Positions 44,081 through 53,988 of a stretch of 64,000 nt of DNA are shown here, piece after piece. The notes below the pieces were generated by a model. It had not been told where the DNA came from, ran no database searches, and was given only the letters and a program-made list of their open reading frames with translations. Position numbers and translations under genes: made by a program. Origin of the DNA: Candidatus Protochlamydia phocaeensis (GTDB taxonomy: Bacteria > Chlamydiota > Chlamydiia > Chlamydiales > Parachlamydiaceae); NCBI RefSeq assembly GCF_001545115.1, contig NZ_FCNU01000028.1, positions 1 through 64,000 on the forward strand, written 5' to 3'. The number at the start of each line of letters is the position of its first letter. Position 1 is the first letter of the stretch.

Positions 44081-45244
44081 ATGAATACGCATGAGTTTCA
44101 AGCCAAGCAAATTCTTCAACGATATGGCATCCCTATTCCCCCCTTTTACGTGGTTTCTTCTCTACCGGAAGTAGAGGAATTATTGCGAAAGCATGAGTGG
44201 CAATCCGCTGTTTTAAAAGTTCAAATTCATGCAGGTGGAAGAGGGAAGGCCGGAGGGGTAAAAGTCGCTTCCAGTCCAGAAGCGATCAGACAAGCTGCAC
44301 GCGAGCTGCTCGGCAAGAAAATTATCAATCAGCAGACAGGCCCTGAAGGAATGGTTGCCCACCAACTATTGATTTCTCCTACAATCGCTATTGCCAAGGA
44401 GTTCTATCTCGGGGCTTTTATTAGCCGCGAACGGGCTCAAAGCGTTGTCATTGCTTCTCCTGTTGGCGGGGTTGATATAGAGCAAGTGGCCCAGCAGACT
44501 CCAGAAAAGGTCCTTATCATACCCATCCCATTGGAGGGGGAGTTGCGTTCCTATCAACTGTTGCGCTTAGTCAAATTTATGGGGTGGAAAGAAGGATTAG
44601 CCAAGCAAGGAATGGCTTTGATAAAGGGGCTTGTGCAAGCATTCAGCGCAACCGACGCCTCTTTGCTTGAAATCAATCCGCTTGTCGAGACCAAGCAGGG
44701 CGAATTAGTGGCTTTGGATGCAAAATTAGTTGTCGATGATAACGCCTTATTTCGCCAGCCTGAGATAAAAGCGTTCTTTGATCCCACCCAAGTTTCGGCC
44801 AATGAAGCACGTGCCCAGCAGCAAGAGCTGGCTTATGTGGCATTGGATGGGAATATCGGTTGCATGGTCAATGGGGCAGGCTTGGCAATGGCGACAATGG
44901 ATATTATCCAATATTTTGGCGGCCGCCCGGCTAATTTTCTCGATGTCGGAGGAGGGGCTTCTAAAGAAAAGGTCGCCGAAGGATTTAAAATCCTGCTTTC
45001 GGATCCCAAAGTCAAAGCCATCTTAGTCAATATTTTCGGCGGAATCATGAATTGTGAGACGCTGGCCTCCGGAATTATTGAAGCCGCGCGGGAACAGCAT
45101 CTGCATGTTCCTTTGATCGTCCGCATGGAAGGAACAAATGTAGAGAAAGGCAAACAACTGCTGCAGGAGTCCCATTTGAATATTAAAATTGCCAATAGTT
45201 TAACAGAAGCGGCCCAAGAAGCGGTTAATGTAGCGAAGTCATAA
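44081..45244 (+). CDS. sucC: Succinate-CoA ligase, beta subunit
   Basis: 387 residues from the ATG at 44081 ([18 protein letters not shown]), the standard N-terminus. An upstream in-frame extension to 43985 runs through a repeat hairpin and is not coding. ATP-grasp fold with [25 protein letters not shown] and [15 protein letters not shown]; the C-terminal CoA-ligase part includes [20 protein letters not shown] and [17 protein letters not shown]. Works with SucD in the TCA cycle, making ATP or GTP from succinyl-CoA. sucD follows after 13 bases. Confidence 0.96.
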   Translation: MNTHEFQAKQILQRYGIPIPPFYVVSSLPEVEELLRKHEWQSAVLKVQIHAGGRGKAGGVKVASSPEAIRQAARELLGKKIINQQTGPEGMVAHQLLISPTIAIAKEFYLGAFISRERAQSVVIASPVGGVDIEQVAQQTPEKVLIIPIPLEGELRSYQLLRLVKFMGWKEGLAKQGMALIKGLVQAFSATDASLLEINPLVETKQGELVALDAKLVVDDNALFRQPEIKAFFDPTQVSANEARAQQQELAYVALDGNIGCMVNGAGLAMATMDIIQYFGGRPANFLDVGGGASKEKVAEGFKILLSDPKVKAILVNIFGGIMNCETLASGIIEAAREQHLHVPLIVRMEGTNVEKGKQLLQESHLNIKIANSLTEAAQEAVNVAKS

Positions 45245-45257
45245 TCAGGGATATACC

Positions 45258-46145
45258 ATGTCTATTTTAGTAAACAAGCATACGAGAGTCATCACGCAGG
45301 GAATTACGGGAAAAGCGGGGCGTTTTCACACGGAACAATGCATGCTATATGCCCCTACTTATGTGGGAGGCGTGACGCCGGGAAAAGGCGGCGGCGAAAT
45401 TTTAGGGCTGCCTGTTTTTGATACGGTTGCAGAGGCTAAAGAAGCGACGCATTGCAACGCGTCTTTGATTTTCGTTCCCGCTCCTTTTGCAGCTGAGGCA
45501 ATCCTAGAAGCCGAAGAAGCCGGAATTGAGCTAATTGTCTGCATTACGGAAGGAATTCCTGTTCGCGATATGCTCAAAGTCAGCCAAGTCATGCGCTCAA
45601 GCCGGACAAGCCGCTTGATCGGGCCTAATTGTCCGGGTGTCATTACTCCCGGCGAATGCAAAATGGGAATTATGCCTGGCTATATTCATCGTAAAGGCGA
45701 GATTGGCATTGTCTCGCGTTCCGGGACATTGACCTATGAAGCTGTTTGGCAAACGACGCTATTGGGATTGGGACAGTCGACTTGCGTAGGAATAGGAGGC
45801 GATCCTTTGAATGGAACGAATTTTATTGATGTATTGGCTTTATTTGAAAAGGATCCGGAAACAAAAGGCATTTTATTAATCGGCGAGATTGGCGGCAGGG
45901 CGGAAGAGGAAGCTGCCGAATGGATTAGACAATATAGCACAAAGCCTGTGGCTGCTTTTATTGCCGGCCAGACGGCACCGCCGGGAAGACGAATGGGCCA
46001 TGCAGGCGCAATTATTTCTGGTAATCAAGGAACAGCTTCTAGTAAAATTAAAGCCCTCAAATCAGCCGGCGTAGTCATGGCGGACACCCCAGCTGACATG
46101 GGAACAGCAATTCAAAAAGCCCTGCAGGTGTGTGGTTTATCATGA
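45258..46145 (+). CDS. sucD: Succinate-CoA ligase, alpha subunit
   Basis: 295 residues: [16 protein letters not shown] (CoA/Rossmann fold), [59 protein letters not shown] and the active-site histidine in [21 protein letters not shown]. All family signatures are intact. The last codons overlap the start of the M50 protease gene (ATGA, 46142-46145), so the protease is translationally coupled to this metabolic gene. Confidence 0.97.
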   Translation: MSILVNKHTRVITQGITGKAGRFHTEQCMLYAPTYVGGVTPGKGGGEILGLPVFDTVAEAKEATHCNASLIFVPAPFAAEAILEAEEAGIELIVCITEGIPVRDMLKVSQVMRSSRTSRLIGPNCPGVITPGECKMGIMPGYIHRKGEIGIVSRSGTLTYEAVWQTTLLGLGQSTCVGIGGDPLNGTNFIDVLALFEKDPETKGILLIGEIGGRAEEEAAEWIRQYSTKPVAAFIAGQTAPPGRRMGHAGAIISGNQGTASSKIKALKSAGVVMADTPADMGTAIQKALQVCGLS

Positions 46146-47290
46146 TTTCAATTCCCGGGAAAATTCCCATCCGCATTTTTCCCTTTTTCTGGTTTCTTAT
46201 TATAATGATCGGATGGCTCAATACCGTTTCTTTGATGGGAACGGCGATTTGGTCGATTGTCATTTTTATTTCTGTCCTTTTTCACGAGTATGGGCATGCC
46301 TTGACTGCCTTGGCTTTTGGCCAAAAAACTGAAATTAATCTTGTGGGATTAGGGGGATTGACCAAGCGCCATGGGGCATCGTTGGCTAAATGGAAGGAAT
46401 TTTTGGTTGTGCTCAATGGCCCCATTGCCGGCTTTATTTTGTTTATTCTTTCTTACAAGCTTTTCGGGATTTTGCCAAAAGACAGGTTCCCTCTAGTTAA
46501 GTATGCTTTAGAAGTATCGATCAATGTCAATTTGTTTTGGACAATTGTCAATTTGCTTCCTGTCCTTCCGCTTGATGGAGGGCATTTAATGCGGATCCTA
46601 TTGGAGGGGGCTTTTGGTTTTCGAGGGCTTAAATTGGCTTTTCTTGCCAGTATTATCTTAGCGACTTTTTTTGCTCTTTATTTCTTTTTCTTGCAGCAGC
46701 TTCTGATCGGAGCCTTATTCTTGATGATGGCTTTTGAGAGCTATCGCTCCTGGCTTGGCGTGAAGCCTATGACGGCACAGGATACCGACATTCATTTGCA
46801 GAAGCTATTAAAAGAAGCTGTAGCCGATTTGAATATGGGACATCGAGATCAAGCGCTATCCAAGTTTTTTCTATTGAGGGAGCAATCCCAAAAGGGCGTT
46901 TTATATTTAACGGCTACGCAATATATTGCCCGCATTTTAGCTGAACAAGGGCATTTTAAACAGGCTTATGAATGGCTTTTGCCTATTCAAAAGCACCTTT
47001 CCAGCGACTATTTATATCTTTTGCAGCAGCTGGCGTATCGGCTTCAAGACTGGGATCAGGCCGCTAAAATAGGACAGAAAGCCTATCAACAGGAGCCTTC
47101 CTCCGAAGTCGCCCTCATTAATGCTTTGTCTTATGCAATCATGGGACAAGCTACACCGGCTGTCGGATGGCTGCGCTGCGCCGTTCAATCCGGCCTGGCA
47201 AATGTGCAAGAAGTGATCCAGAAAAGGGAATTTGATGCCATTCGGCATACGCCTGAATTTGAGTCTTGGTTAAAGGCACAGAGGGCATAA
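46142..47290 (+). CDS. M50 site-2-type metalloprotease with TPR-like tail
   Basis: About 382 residues from the ATG at 46142. Multi-span membrane protein. The zinc motif is HEYGH (His48, Glu49, His52) within a helix, and the second ligand helix has [16 protein letters not shown] (about 138-153). GLGGLTKR is the usual turn after the first motif. Residues beyond about 220 form soluble helical repeats ([41 protein letters not shown]), TPR-like. It may cleave membrane-bound regulators or clear signal peptides; the TPR tail could recruit substrates. A hairpin follows the stop. Confidence 0.85.
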   Translation: MISIPGKIPIRIFPFFWFLIIMIGWLNTVSLMGTAIWSIVIFISVLFHEYGHALTALAFGQKTEINLVGLGGLTKRHGASLAKWKEFLVVLNGPIAGFILFILSYKLFGILPKDRFPLVKYALEVSINVNLFWTIVNLLPVLPLDGGHLMRILLEGAFGFRGLKLAFLASIILATFFALYFFFLQQLLIGALFLMMAFESYRSWLGVKPMTAQDTDIHLQKLLKEAVADLNMGHRDQALSKFFLLREQSQKGVLYLTATQYIARILAEQGHFKQAYEWLLPIQKHLSSDYLYLLQQLAYRLQDWDQAAKIGQKAYQQEPSSEVALINALSYAIMGQATPAVGWLRCAVQSGLANVQEVIQKREFDAIRHTPEFESWLKAQRA

Positions 47291-47320
47291 GGCAAAAGCT
47301 ATTTCCCGTTCAGGAATTTT

Positions 47321-47358
47321 CCCTCTATGCTTGGCGAATAAATTCCAGGCATAGAGGG
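47321..47358. terminator. Bidirectional terminator hairpin
   Basis: CCCTCTATGC (47321-47330) pairs exactly with GCATAGAGGG (47349-47358); TTGG/CCAG extends the stem inward. Between convergent M50 and secreted-protein genes. Confidence 0.65.
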
Positions 47359-47379
47359 AGACTGCTATCTATCTTACCT

Positions 47380-47976
47380 TTAAAGCTTTTGGTCTGAAAG
47401 TAAACGGAATGATTCAATGAATTGTTGGAGATCTTCTTCTGTAAAATGCGCTTCGGAAGCGAGGGAGAAGATAGAGTAAAGGGTATGGCCCTTCACAACC
47501 GCTAATCCTTTCAATAGGCGGGGCGTCTGGTGATCTAAATAAGAAAATCCAAATAACAAGGCCGGTTGATTTTTGAATGACGTCTTTTCAAATGAGAAGC
47601 TTTGATTCTGATAGAAAAAGTGAGGGGAATAGAAAAGGCGCGGAACTAAATAATGCTCGAAGTTTTTCTTAAAAGCTTCCCCTTGCAAGATGTCTTCATT
47701 GATCGTCGGCAAAGAGAGCGCGCTAAGAATAAAGACTGCCGATTTGGTTGAAGACGAAAAAACATGCAAATGCCCTATAGGAGGGGTATTTTGCAAAGGA
47801 AGGTCGAAAGTCATTTCTATTGGCTGATAAGGAAAAGAGGCCTCCATGCGATTAACAGGGTCTTGTATGCTAATCCATGGACCTAAATATTTTTCATCTG
47901 CTTTTGCCATAGGTACTCCTAACAAATAACTTGTCCATACCAACGATGCGAATAACTTCATTCCAAATGATTTCAT
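47380..47976 (-). CDS. Secreted hypothetical protein
   Basis: 198 residues with a signal peptide (1-26, cleavage after AKA). The mature protein is a single alpha/beta domain with SIQDPVNRMEASFPYQPIEM and a final FTEEDLQQFIESFRLL, a pattern seen in PsbP/DUF1795-like periplasmic folds, but I cannot assign a family. There is no lipobox. It is encoded alone with a terminator 22 bases downstream. Likely periplasmic. Confidence 0.6.
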   Translation of the reverse strand: MKSFGMKLFASLVWTSYLLGVPMAKADEKYLGPWISIQDPVNRMEASFPYQPIEMTFDLPLQNTPPIGHLHVFSSSTKSAVFILSALSLPTINEDILQGEAFKKNFEHYLVPRLFYSPHFFYQNQSFSFEKTSFKNQPALLFGFSYLDHQTPRLLKGLAVVKGHTLYSIFSLASEAHFTEEDLQQFIESFRLLSDQKL

Positions 47977-48346
47977 GGTTAGCCCTACTTTAAATGGTAA
48001 ACAATGTTTAAATCAATGCCAAGAATCTACTAACTCCGGTTGCTAAGCCATTGGCAATTTAGGAGTATACCCCCAGGTTGATTGCAAAGGCTTCAGCTGC
48101 AGCCTGCTTGTCAAGCATACATAGACTTCTCAGGCAGCATCTTAAAATTTTGCCTGGATGATTGCAAACTCAAATAAAATGTTTATCATTTATAATCAAT
48201 AAGTTAAGTAAAAATTTAAAGTGAAAGTGTAAAATTAAAATTAATAATTTCTATTGCTCTACGAGCCATAAAAGGCTATAGTTAAGAGTTTAATGTGCAT
48301 TTTTTGAATCTTTCTCAAGCCTAAATATTGCCAAATTATCGATAGC
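47977..48346. other. 370-base AT-rich spacer between divergent genes
   Basis: This holds the promoters of the secreted protein and the patatin genes. A GC-richer segment at 48090-48160 has the short palindrome CAGCTGCAG, but I see no convincing RNA, repeat or gene. The half next to the patatin gene is strongly AT-rich. Confidence 0.4.
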
Positions 48347-49321
48347 ATGACTACTCCAAGATCTTTTGCATTTACTTCTAGGTATTTTCTTTCTTATCTA
48401 TGCTTAATAGGCTTCGTCGGCTTTTTTTTAAGCAGTTGTGATACTAAATATGATTTGCCCGATCCTCCTTGCCAAATTCCGCAATGCATTCCGCCTACTT
48501 GTGTACGCCTGGCTTTAGTTTTAGGCGGCGGGGGAGCGCGAGGGATGGCCCATATTGGCGTTTTATATGAATTCGAGAAAGCGGGCATTCCTATCGATGC
48601 TATTATTGGATGTAGTGCAGGAAGCATTGTTGGCGCTCTATATGCAGATTGCCCGCATGCTTACCATCTAAGACATATTTTAGAGCCTCTTAAGAAATGG
48701 GATGTTTTAGATATCAATATTTGGAATGCGCGTTATGGACTAGTTCAAGGGTGGTCGTTGAGGCGTTTTTTAAACAGGCATTTGCATTGCCGCTATTTTG
48801 AGCAATTGAGAATACCGCTTTATATTGCCGCTACTGATCTGCTTGAAGGAAGGCTGGTCTGTATTAGTTCTGGCCAGATTATTCCTGCTGTCCACGCATC
48901 AGCCGCCGTTCCCTTAGTATTCGCTCCCGTGCCTCTTTATGACCGGCTGTTGGTCGATGGCGGAGTGGCCGATCCCGTTCCTGTCGCTATTGCCAAGCAA
49001 ATCAATGCCCAAATTGTTGTTGCTGTCGACTTGAGTGAAATGCTGCCAAAAACGTGTCCGACCAATCTATTTGGGGTAGCGACGCGTTCGGCTGAGATTA
49101 AGTTCCTTTTGCAAAGCGAAAGCTGTGTTAAAGAAGCGGATGTCATCATCCGTCCTGAATTAGGGGATATTGGCCTTTTTGATGACCGGAATAATGAGCT
49201 TGCTTTCGAAGCCGGCTGTAAGGCTGCCCGTGAAGCTATTCCCCACATTATCGAGCTATTATCGCAGAACGGTTTTTGGTGTGAGCCGTGCTGCCCATGT
49301 CCAAGCGAAAATGAAGTTTAG
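48347..49321 (+). CDS. Patatin-like phospholipase, predicted lipoprotein
   Basis: 324 residues. The N-terminal membrane helix ends in LSSC with Cys31 as lipobox. Patatin signatures: LVLGGGGARGMAHIGVL (oxyanion hole, about 58-74), nucleophile GCSAG (Ser90), and the Asp204 dyad residue in LLVDGGVADPVPV. It belongs to the RssA-type bacterial patatins (serine lipid acyl hydrolases). The Cys-rich tail (CEPCCPCPSENE) is unusual. Location at the cell surface or periplasm could let it act on envelope or host membrane lipids; that role is inference. Confidence 0.88.
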   Translation: MTTPRSFAFTSRYFLSYLCLIGFVGFFLSSCDTKYDLPDPPCQIPQCIPPTCVRLALVLGGGGARGMAHIGVLYEFEKAGIPIDAIIGCSAGSIVGALYADCPHAYHLRHILEPLKKWDVLDINIWNARYGLVQGWSLRRFLNRHLHCRYFEQLRIPLYIAATDLLEGRLVCISSGQIIPAVHASAAVPLVFAPVPLYDRLLVDGGVADPVPVAIAKQINAQIVVAVDLSEMLPKTCPTNLFGVATRSAEIKFLLQSESCVKEADVIIRPELGDIGLFDDRNNELAFEAGCKAAREAIPHIIELLSQNGFWCEPCCPCPSENEV

Positions 49322-49618
49322 AAGGGGATAAAAAGCAAGCGCTTGCCTTGAAATCATCTCTAAAACAAGAAAAGCGGTGGTGAATTTGGCTTTTCATTCC
49401 AGCGGGAAAATGAATAAACCGACAGAACGCACAGAAATCACAGGCGAATTTGCAAGAAATCAGTAGGCTTCCTTGTTTGGATATATAGAAAGAATGGGCG
49501 TGCTTCTGAGGAATTGGACGAGGGCCGGACGTCTATCGAATAAAGGGTAAGTTAAATCTCGCCTCTTCTGTGCAAGGCCCATGTAAATGAGGTGAAAAGA
49601 GAAGCGAAGGCGTAAAAG

Positions 49619-49646
49619 AAGGCATAAGCCTGATTGCTTATGCCTT
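49619..49646 (-). terminator. Terminator after htrA
   Basis: AAGGCATAAGC (49619-49629) and GCTTATGCCTT (49636-49646) form a perfect 11-bp stem with a 6-base loop. On the minus strand it is followed by CTTTTA. It ends nine bases before the htrA stop region. The remaining 49322-49618 shows no gene. Confidence 0.7.
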
Positions 49647-49654
49647 GAGGAAAT

Positions 49655-51136
49655 TTACTTTGCTTGCAAAGAGAGGAAGAGATAGCGATCGCCCTGCCTC
49701 AGTTGCAAGAGCACAGGACGCTCTTCTGGAGCGGACTTTAAAGCCTTGTTGAACTGCTCAATATTTTCAACCTTTTGGCGGTTCACGGCCATAATGAGGG
49801 CGCCTTTTTTCAAGCCGGCCCAAGCGGCCACGCTATTAGGATCCACTTTCGTGACAACGACCCCTTGATCCTGGTCGTAACCTAAGTTGCGAGCGATCTC
49901 GGGAGTCAGATTGCCCACTTCAATGCCCAGCAAATTTTTATCAGGAGCAGAAGTGGAGGAGCTCGCCATTTCTTCTTCTTTGTAATTGCCGACTTCGAGA
50001 GGAAGCTGCATGATTTTGTCTTTGCGTAGAATGGTTAAATCCACGCGCGTGCCGGGCTTCATCATATAAATGGCATTGCGTAAGGCGGCTGCATTTTCAA
50101 CAGGACGGTCATTGATTTTCAAAATGATATCTTCCGTTTGAATGCCTGCCTTGTCAGCCGGAGATCCCTTCACGACATTAGCGACAAGTGCGCCCTCGAC
50201 TTTATCTAATCCGAAAGCTTTAGCTAAGTTGTAATCAATCGATTGCAGGCTGACGCCTAAGAAGCCGCGCGAGACTTTTCCATCCGATAAGATTTCTTCC
50301 ATCACGTGTTTAGCCATATTGCTGGGAATGGCAAAGCCAATTCCCATATAGCTAGAGGAAGAATTGGTTGCAATGGCCGTATTAATGCCGATCACTTCGC
50401 CATCTAAATTGACTAAAGGGCCGCCCGAGTTGCCGCGGTTAATCGCCGCATCCGTTTGAATAAAATCCTCATAGCGGGCAATGTCAAGATTATTGCGGCT
50501 TTTCGCACTTACCACGCCAACGGTAAGAGTGGCTTGCAAGCCAAAAGGATTTCCGATTGCAGCCACCCATTGGCCGACTTCTATGTCATCCGAATTGCCA
50601 AGTGTTAAATAAGGAAGGTTTTGAGCTTCGATCTTGATCAGAGCCAAATCGCTATTGGGGTCATCTCCTAATACTTTGGCTTTAAATTCTCTTCCATCCG
50701 TCAATTGCACATTAATCGCATCCATATCATGCACGACGTGGCTATTTGTCAAAATATAGCCGTCTGGACTGACAATCACTCCCGATGCTTGTCCGACTAA
50801 AGAGGGAGAGCGAGAATCTTTTTTAGGAAGGCCAAAAAAATTCCAGAGATCATTTCCTCCAAAAAAATCAAAGGGGTCCGAGAACTGGCTATCGTCGCCA
50901 AATAGCTGAGATTTTTTCTTTGATTCAACTTTAATAGATACAACAGCCGGAAGAGCTTTCTTAGCGACCCCTCTGAAATCGGCAACAGTCTCTTTATTGG
51001 GCATCTGGCGAATATCTTCTGTCCGATTGCCGTTTACAGAAGGTTCCTTCGTTCCAGAGGTAAAAGAAGAAGCGGCTAACGCAATTCCAGAAAAAAGAAG
51101 GGCAGATTTAAAAAAAAAGGAAGAACGATCTGTCAT
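49655..51136 (-). CDS. htrA: Periplasmic serine protease HtrA/DegP
   Basis: 493 residues. Signal peptide 1-25. Trypsin-like domain with His133 (NSHVVHD), Asp163 (NSDLALIKI) and Ser237 (RGNSGGPLV); LA-loop region rich in Asp/Phe (80-105). Two PDZ domains (about 285-380 with GFLGVSLQS, DKVEGALVANVVKGSPADKAG; and 405-490 with LLGIEVGNLTPEIARNLGY). Acts as protease and chaperone for envelope proteins. In Chlamydia it is essential and it follows sucCD there too (CT823, as I recall). A good promoter lies at 51172-51201. Confidence 0.96.
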   Translation of the reverse strand: MTDRSSFFFKSALLFSGIALAASSFTSGTKEPSVNGNRTEDIRQMPNKETVADFRGVAKKALPAVVSIKVESKKKSQLFGDDSQFSDPFDFFGGNDLWNFFGLPKKDSRSPSLVGQASGVIVSPDGYILTNSHVVHDMDAINVQLTDGREFKAKVLGDDPNSDLALIKIEAQNLPYLTLGNSDDIEVGQWVAAIGNPFGLQATLTVGVVSAKSRNNLDIARYEDFIQTDAAINRGNSGGPLVNLDGEVIGINTAIATNSSSSYMGIGFAIPSNMAKHVMEEILSDGKVSRGFLGVSLQSIDYNLAKAFGLDKVEGALVANVVKGSPADKAGIQTEDIILKINDRPVENAAALRNAIYMMKPGTRVDLTILRKDKIMQLPLEVGNYKEEEMASSSTSAPDKNLLGIEVGNLTPEIARNLGYDQDQGVVVTKVDPNSVAAWAGLKKGALIMAVNRQKVENIEQFNKALKSAPEERPVLLQLRQGDRYLFLSLQAK

Positions 51137-51171
51137 TGTTAAACTCCTGATTAGTAACTCGAAGTGTTATT

Positions 51172-51201
51172 TTTTTACTCCTCTTAGCTTCTGTTTGTCA
51201 A
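51172..51201 (-). promoter_or_regulatory. Predicted sigma-66/sigma-70 promoter of htrA
   Basis: On the minus strand TTGACA (51201-51196), an 18-base spacer, then TAAAAA (51177-51172). It lies about 36 bases ahead of the start codon, with CAGGAG as ribosome binding site in between. The perfect -35 box stands out in the window. Confidence 0.55.
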
Positions 51202-51532
51202 GCCTTTCTATAAGTAAACAAGCCCGTTGGAATAGATAGATAATATTTTATGGCTGACATGGATTTTGCTAAGAAGCCGTCCTAAAGCCGCTAAAGCAAT
51301 GACAGATGAGGTTAAATCCCTTCTTTTCAAAACCACACTCTTAGGGAGGGGAATAGACTCTGAGGCATTCGATGATGGTTTTTTTTAATTGAATTATATT
51401 AATTAAGTAGATTAGAGGTGTAATTAATTTTTATTAAATCTTAATAGCTGTTTAATTTTGTATTTAATTAAATTGTTTACATTATTTATTAATTAATTTA
51501 AAATTATTTAAATCAGTTAAAAAGGAAATATC

Positions 51533-52441
51533 ATGGTTTTTCAAACAACTTATTCAGTTACGCAGAGCTATTCAACGACGCAACCTTATCCGAGCGTTCA
51601 ACAGGCTGCTCCAGTGCCTACCCAAGGGACTTTTGGTGCACCTGGCGTAACGGTTTCTCAGAATACTTATCCTGAGTATAGGCCTGTGACGCAGGGCATG
51701 CATGCCCAGACTTTAAAGTTGTTGGATAAAGCCCAAGATATTTCTTCGTCTATTCTTCATTCGTCTTCGACAAGACAGACGGCGACAGCTTCTGCGACCC
51801 AGCAAACCTATCATCCTGTTGCTGTACCGGTTGTTCATAACCATTACGATTTTTCCAACCATTCCCGTCAGTATAATATTTTATCGAGCCATACAGAGAA
51901 TCATACGACCATCAATAACGGGTCGCGCGGTTCTAATGGAGAGGAAGGAAAAGATAATACGGGCGTACGTGTCCTGGCAGGGGTGCTAGGAACCGTGGCC
52001 ATCTTGGCAGGTGCCTTTTTTCTTGGTAAAGCCAATGCTGAAAATGAGGATCTTCAAGAGGAAAGAGCAGATATTGAGACATTGGAGAGAAGATGGGAAT
52101 CGAACAGAGCGGCGTATGAGGCTCAAAATCCCGTTTATTGCGATTTAATGGATCGAGTGACAACGCATATGAATTCCATTTTGCAGAGAAAGCAGGCAAA
52201 TAAAACCCATAATATTGGCATTGTTATATTCTATATAGGTGCAGGAGCTGCGGCCCTGGCAGGCGCTTTTCTGAACTCTTGGATTTTAATGGGAGTAGGA
52301 GCCGCAATCGGTGTTGGAGCGACGGCGTTTGCTCTTTATAAATTGGGTTACTATTTCTTTAGCAAGCGGGATGAAAAAGATGCGAAAGCAATCGAAAACG
52401 ATTTGGTCTCTCTTCGCCAGCAGCCTCTTCAACTCGTATAA
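51533..52441 (+). CDS. Bilobed membrane protein, Inc-like
   Basis: 302 residues. The N-terminal 130 residues are Thr/Gln/Tyr/Pro-rich and disordered. A hydrophobic helix is near 143-163 (VLAGVLGTVAILAGAFFLG), followed by a charged segment (164-220) and then a bilobed hydrophobic hairpin about 228-275 (IGIVIFYIGAGAAALAGAFL, WILMGVGAAIGVGATAFALY), ending in a charged tail. A two-helix hairpin of about 50 residues with cytosol-facing ends is the hallmark of chlamydial inclusion membrane (Inc) proteins, though here a third helix precedes it. No homologue is recognised by name. AAGGAAA precedes the ATG; strong AT bias upstream (51400-51520). A terminator follows at 52460. Confidence 0.6.
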   Translation: MVFQTTYSVTQSYSTTQPYPSVQQAAPVPTQGTFGAPGVTVSQNTYPEYRPVTQGMHAQTLKLLDKAQDISSSILHSSSTRQTATASATQQTYHPVAVPVVHNHYDFSNHSRQYNILSSHTENHTTINNGSRGSNGEEGKDNTGVRVLAGVLGTVAILAGAFFLGKANAENEDLQEERADIETLERRWESNRAAYEAQNPVYCDLMDRVTTHMNSILQRKQANKTHNIGIVIFYIGAGAAALAGAFLNSWILMGVGAAIGVGATAFALYKLGYYFFSKRDEKDAKAIENDLVSLRQQPLQLV

Positions 52442-52459
52442 AGGATCCTTGCTTGGATT

Positions 52460-52482
52460 AAGCCTTAATCTTAAGGCTTTTT
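52460..52482 (+). terminator. Rho-independent terminator
   Basis: AAGCCTTA (52460-52467), loop ATCT, TAAGGCTT (52472-52479) then T residues. It follows the Inc-like gene by 19 bases. Confidence 0.7.
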
Positions 52483-52519
52483 CAAAGAGTCTAGCTCTAG
52501 TCTAGGCTCTTGTCTTCTT

Positions 52520-53932
52520 TTATTGAGATAGCCGATTTTTTGCATATTGTGGATGCGCAAGAAGCTCTAGGGCTCTGGCCATGATCAGCGTTCCCTTTTC
52601 AATGCGGTCTAATCCAAAATGCTCATTGGGAGCATGAATTTGATCTGTTGCAAGCCCTAGTCCCAATAAAATGACTTCTCCTCCGCAGGCCTGTCCCAAT
52701 TCAGTTGCAATGGGAATGGAGGCGCCTTCAAAAATAAACTCGCATGGCACTCCAAAGACTTCTTCAAAGGCTCTGGCAAAGGCTTTGACAACGGGAGCGG
52801 TAGGACCGACGCGTACCGCCTTGCCATGCCCGGGATGGATGTTAACATTCACTTGGATGCCTTGCGGAGCAATTTCTCTTAAATAGTCGGCCACCAAATT
52901 AGCAATTGTCTGAGGATCTTGCTCGGGAACTAAGCGGCAGGAGATTTTGGCGAAAGCTTTAGCGGGAATAACTGTCTTAAATCCTTTGCCTGTATAGCCG
53001 CCTTGAATTCCGTTGATTTCTAAAGTCGGACGGATCCAAGCTCTTTCCAAGACAGAATAATCTTTTTCTCCTCCAACGGGATAGGCGCCGGTCATTTTTT
53101 GATAGTCGGCCAGTTCGAAGTGAAAAGATACCAAGGCGCGCTCTTCCGGCGACATTTCTTCCACTTGATCATAAAATCCTGGAATAGTGATTTTTCCCTT
53201 GGCATCGCGCAGGCTGTCCAGCATGTTGACTAAAGCATGGATGGGATTGATCACAATACCACCATGCGAGCCTGAATGAAGGTCCGTCTGCGAGCCCTGC
53301 ACTTCGATATCCATTGTAAGAATGCCTCTAATGCCAAGGGTAATGGCGGGAACTTGTGGATCTCGTATTCCTAAATCGACAATCGCTAAATAATCCGCTT
53401 TAAGCTGTTTGGCCTTTTGAGCTAAAAGCTGAGAGAGTCCAGCGCTTCCTATTTCTTCTTCGCCTTCAATGCAAAGCTTGACGTTGATGGGAAGCGATCC
53501 TTGAAGCGCAAGCATAAGCTTTAAGGCTTGAAGGACATAAAAGCATTGTCCCTTATTATCTTGTGCGCCTCGGGCATACATTTCTTCATTGCGCTGCTTG
53601 GGGTTAAAGGGATCGGATAGCCATTCGTCCAATGGATCGACAGGTTGAACATCGTAATGGTTATAGATAAGCAAAGTGGGCTTGTCGGGACCCGCTTTTA
53701 AATAGGAGGCAAAAATGACGGGATGACCGGAGGTGGGCCAGATTTCTACATCAAACTGAAGGTTTTTTAAGTAAGCGGATAGCCAATTGACACATTCAAG
53801 GAGAGCGGGTTTATATTCGGGCTCAGAACTAATGCTGGGAAAGCGAAGAAAGGTTGAATACTCTTCGATCCATTGCGCATGCCGCTGCTGCATTAAATCT
53901 TTAATTGCGTCAATTGTTGATAAAGAATTCAT
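52520..53932 (-). CDS. M20 family metallopeptidase (dipeptidase)
   Basis: 470 residues of the M20A/ArgE-DapE-CNDP type. Metal site motifs: YNHYDVQPVDPLDEW (His and Asp ligands), YARGAQDNKGQ (Asp bridging two zincs), CIEGEEEIGSAGL (catalytic Glu and Glu ligand), and IVDLG. The dimerisation domain is inserted at about 205-340 (GSQTDLHSGSHGG, GGYTGKGFKTVIPAKAFAKIS), and a final His is in DQIHAPNEHFGL. It hydrolyses dipeptides or small amides, probably for amino acid recycling. Cytosolic. It is convergent with the Inc-like gene. Confidence 0.88.
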   Translation of the reverse strand: MNSLSTIDAIKDLMQQRHAQWIEEYSTFLRFPSISSEPEYKPALLECVNWLSAYLKNLQFDVEIWPTSGHPVIFASYLKAGPDKPTLLIYNHYDVQPVDPLDEWLSDPFNPKQRNEEMYARGAQDNKGQCFYVLQALKLMLALQGSLPINVKLCIEGEEEIGSAGLSQLLAQKAKQLKADYLAIVDLGIRDPQVPAITLGIRGILTMDIEVQGSQTDLHSGSHGGIVINPIHALVNMLDSLRDAKGKITIPGFYDQVEEMSPEERALVSFHFELADYQKMTGAYPVGGEKDYSVLERAWIRPTLEINGIQGGYTGKGFKTVIPAKAFAKISCRLVPEQDPQTIANLVADYLREIAPQGIQVNVNIHPGHGKAVRVGPTAPVVKAFARAFEEVFGVPCEFIFEGASIPIATELGQACGGEVILLGLGLATDQIHAPNEHFGLDRIEKGTLIMARALELLAHPQYAKNRLSQ

Positions 53933-53988
53933 AGAGGCTATCCCTTGCTGCGATGTTTTCTCATACTAGCTGAGCGCATCGAATGTCT

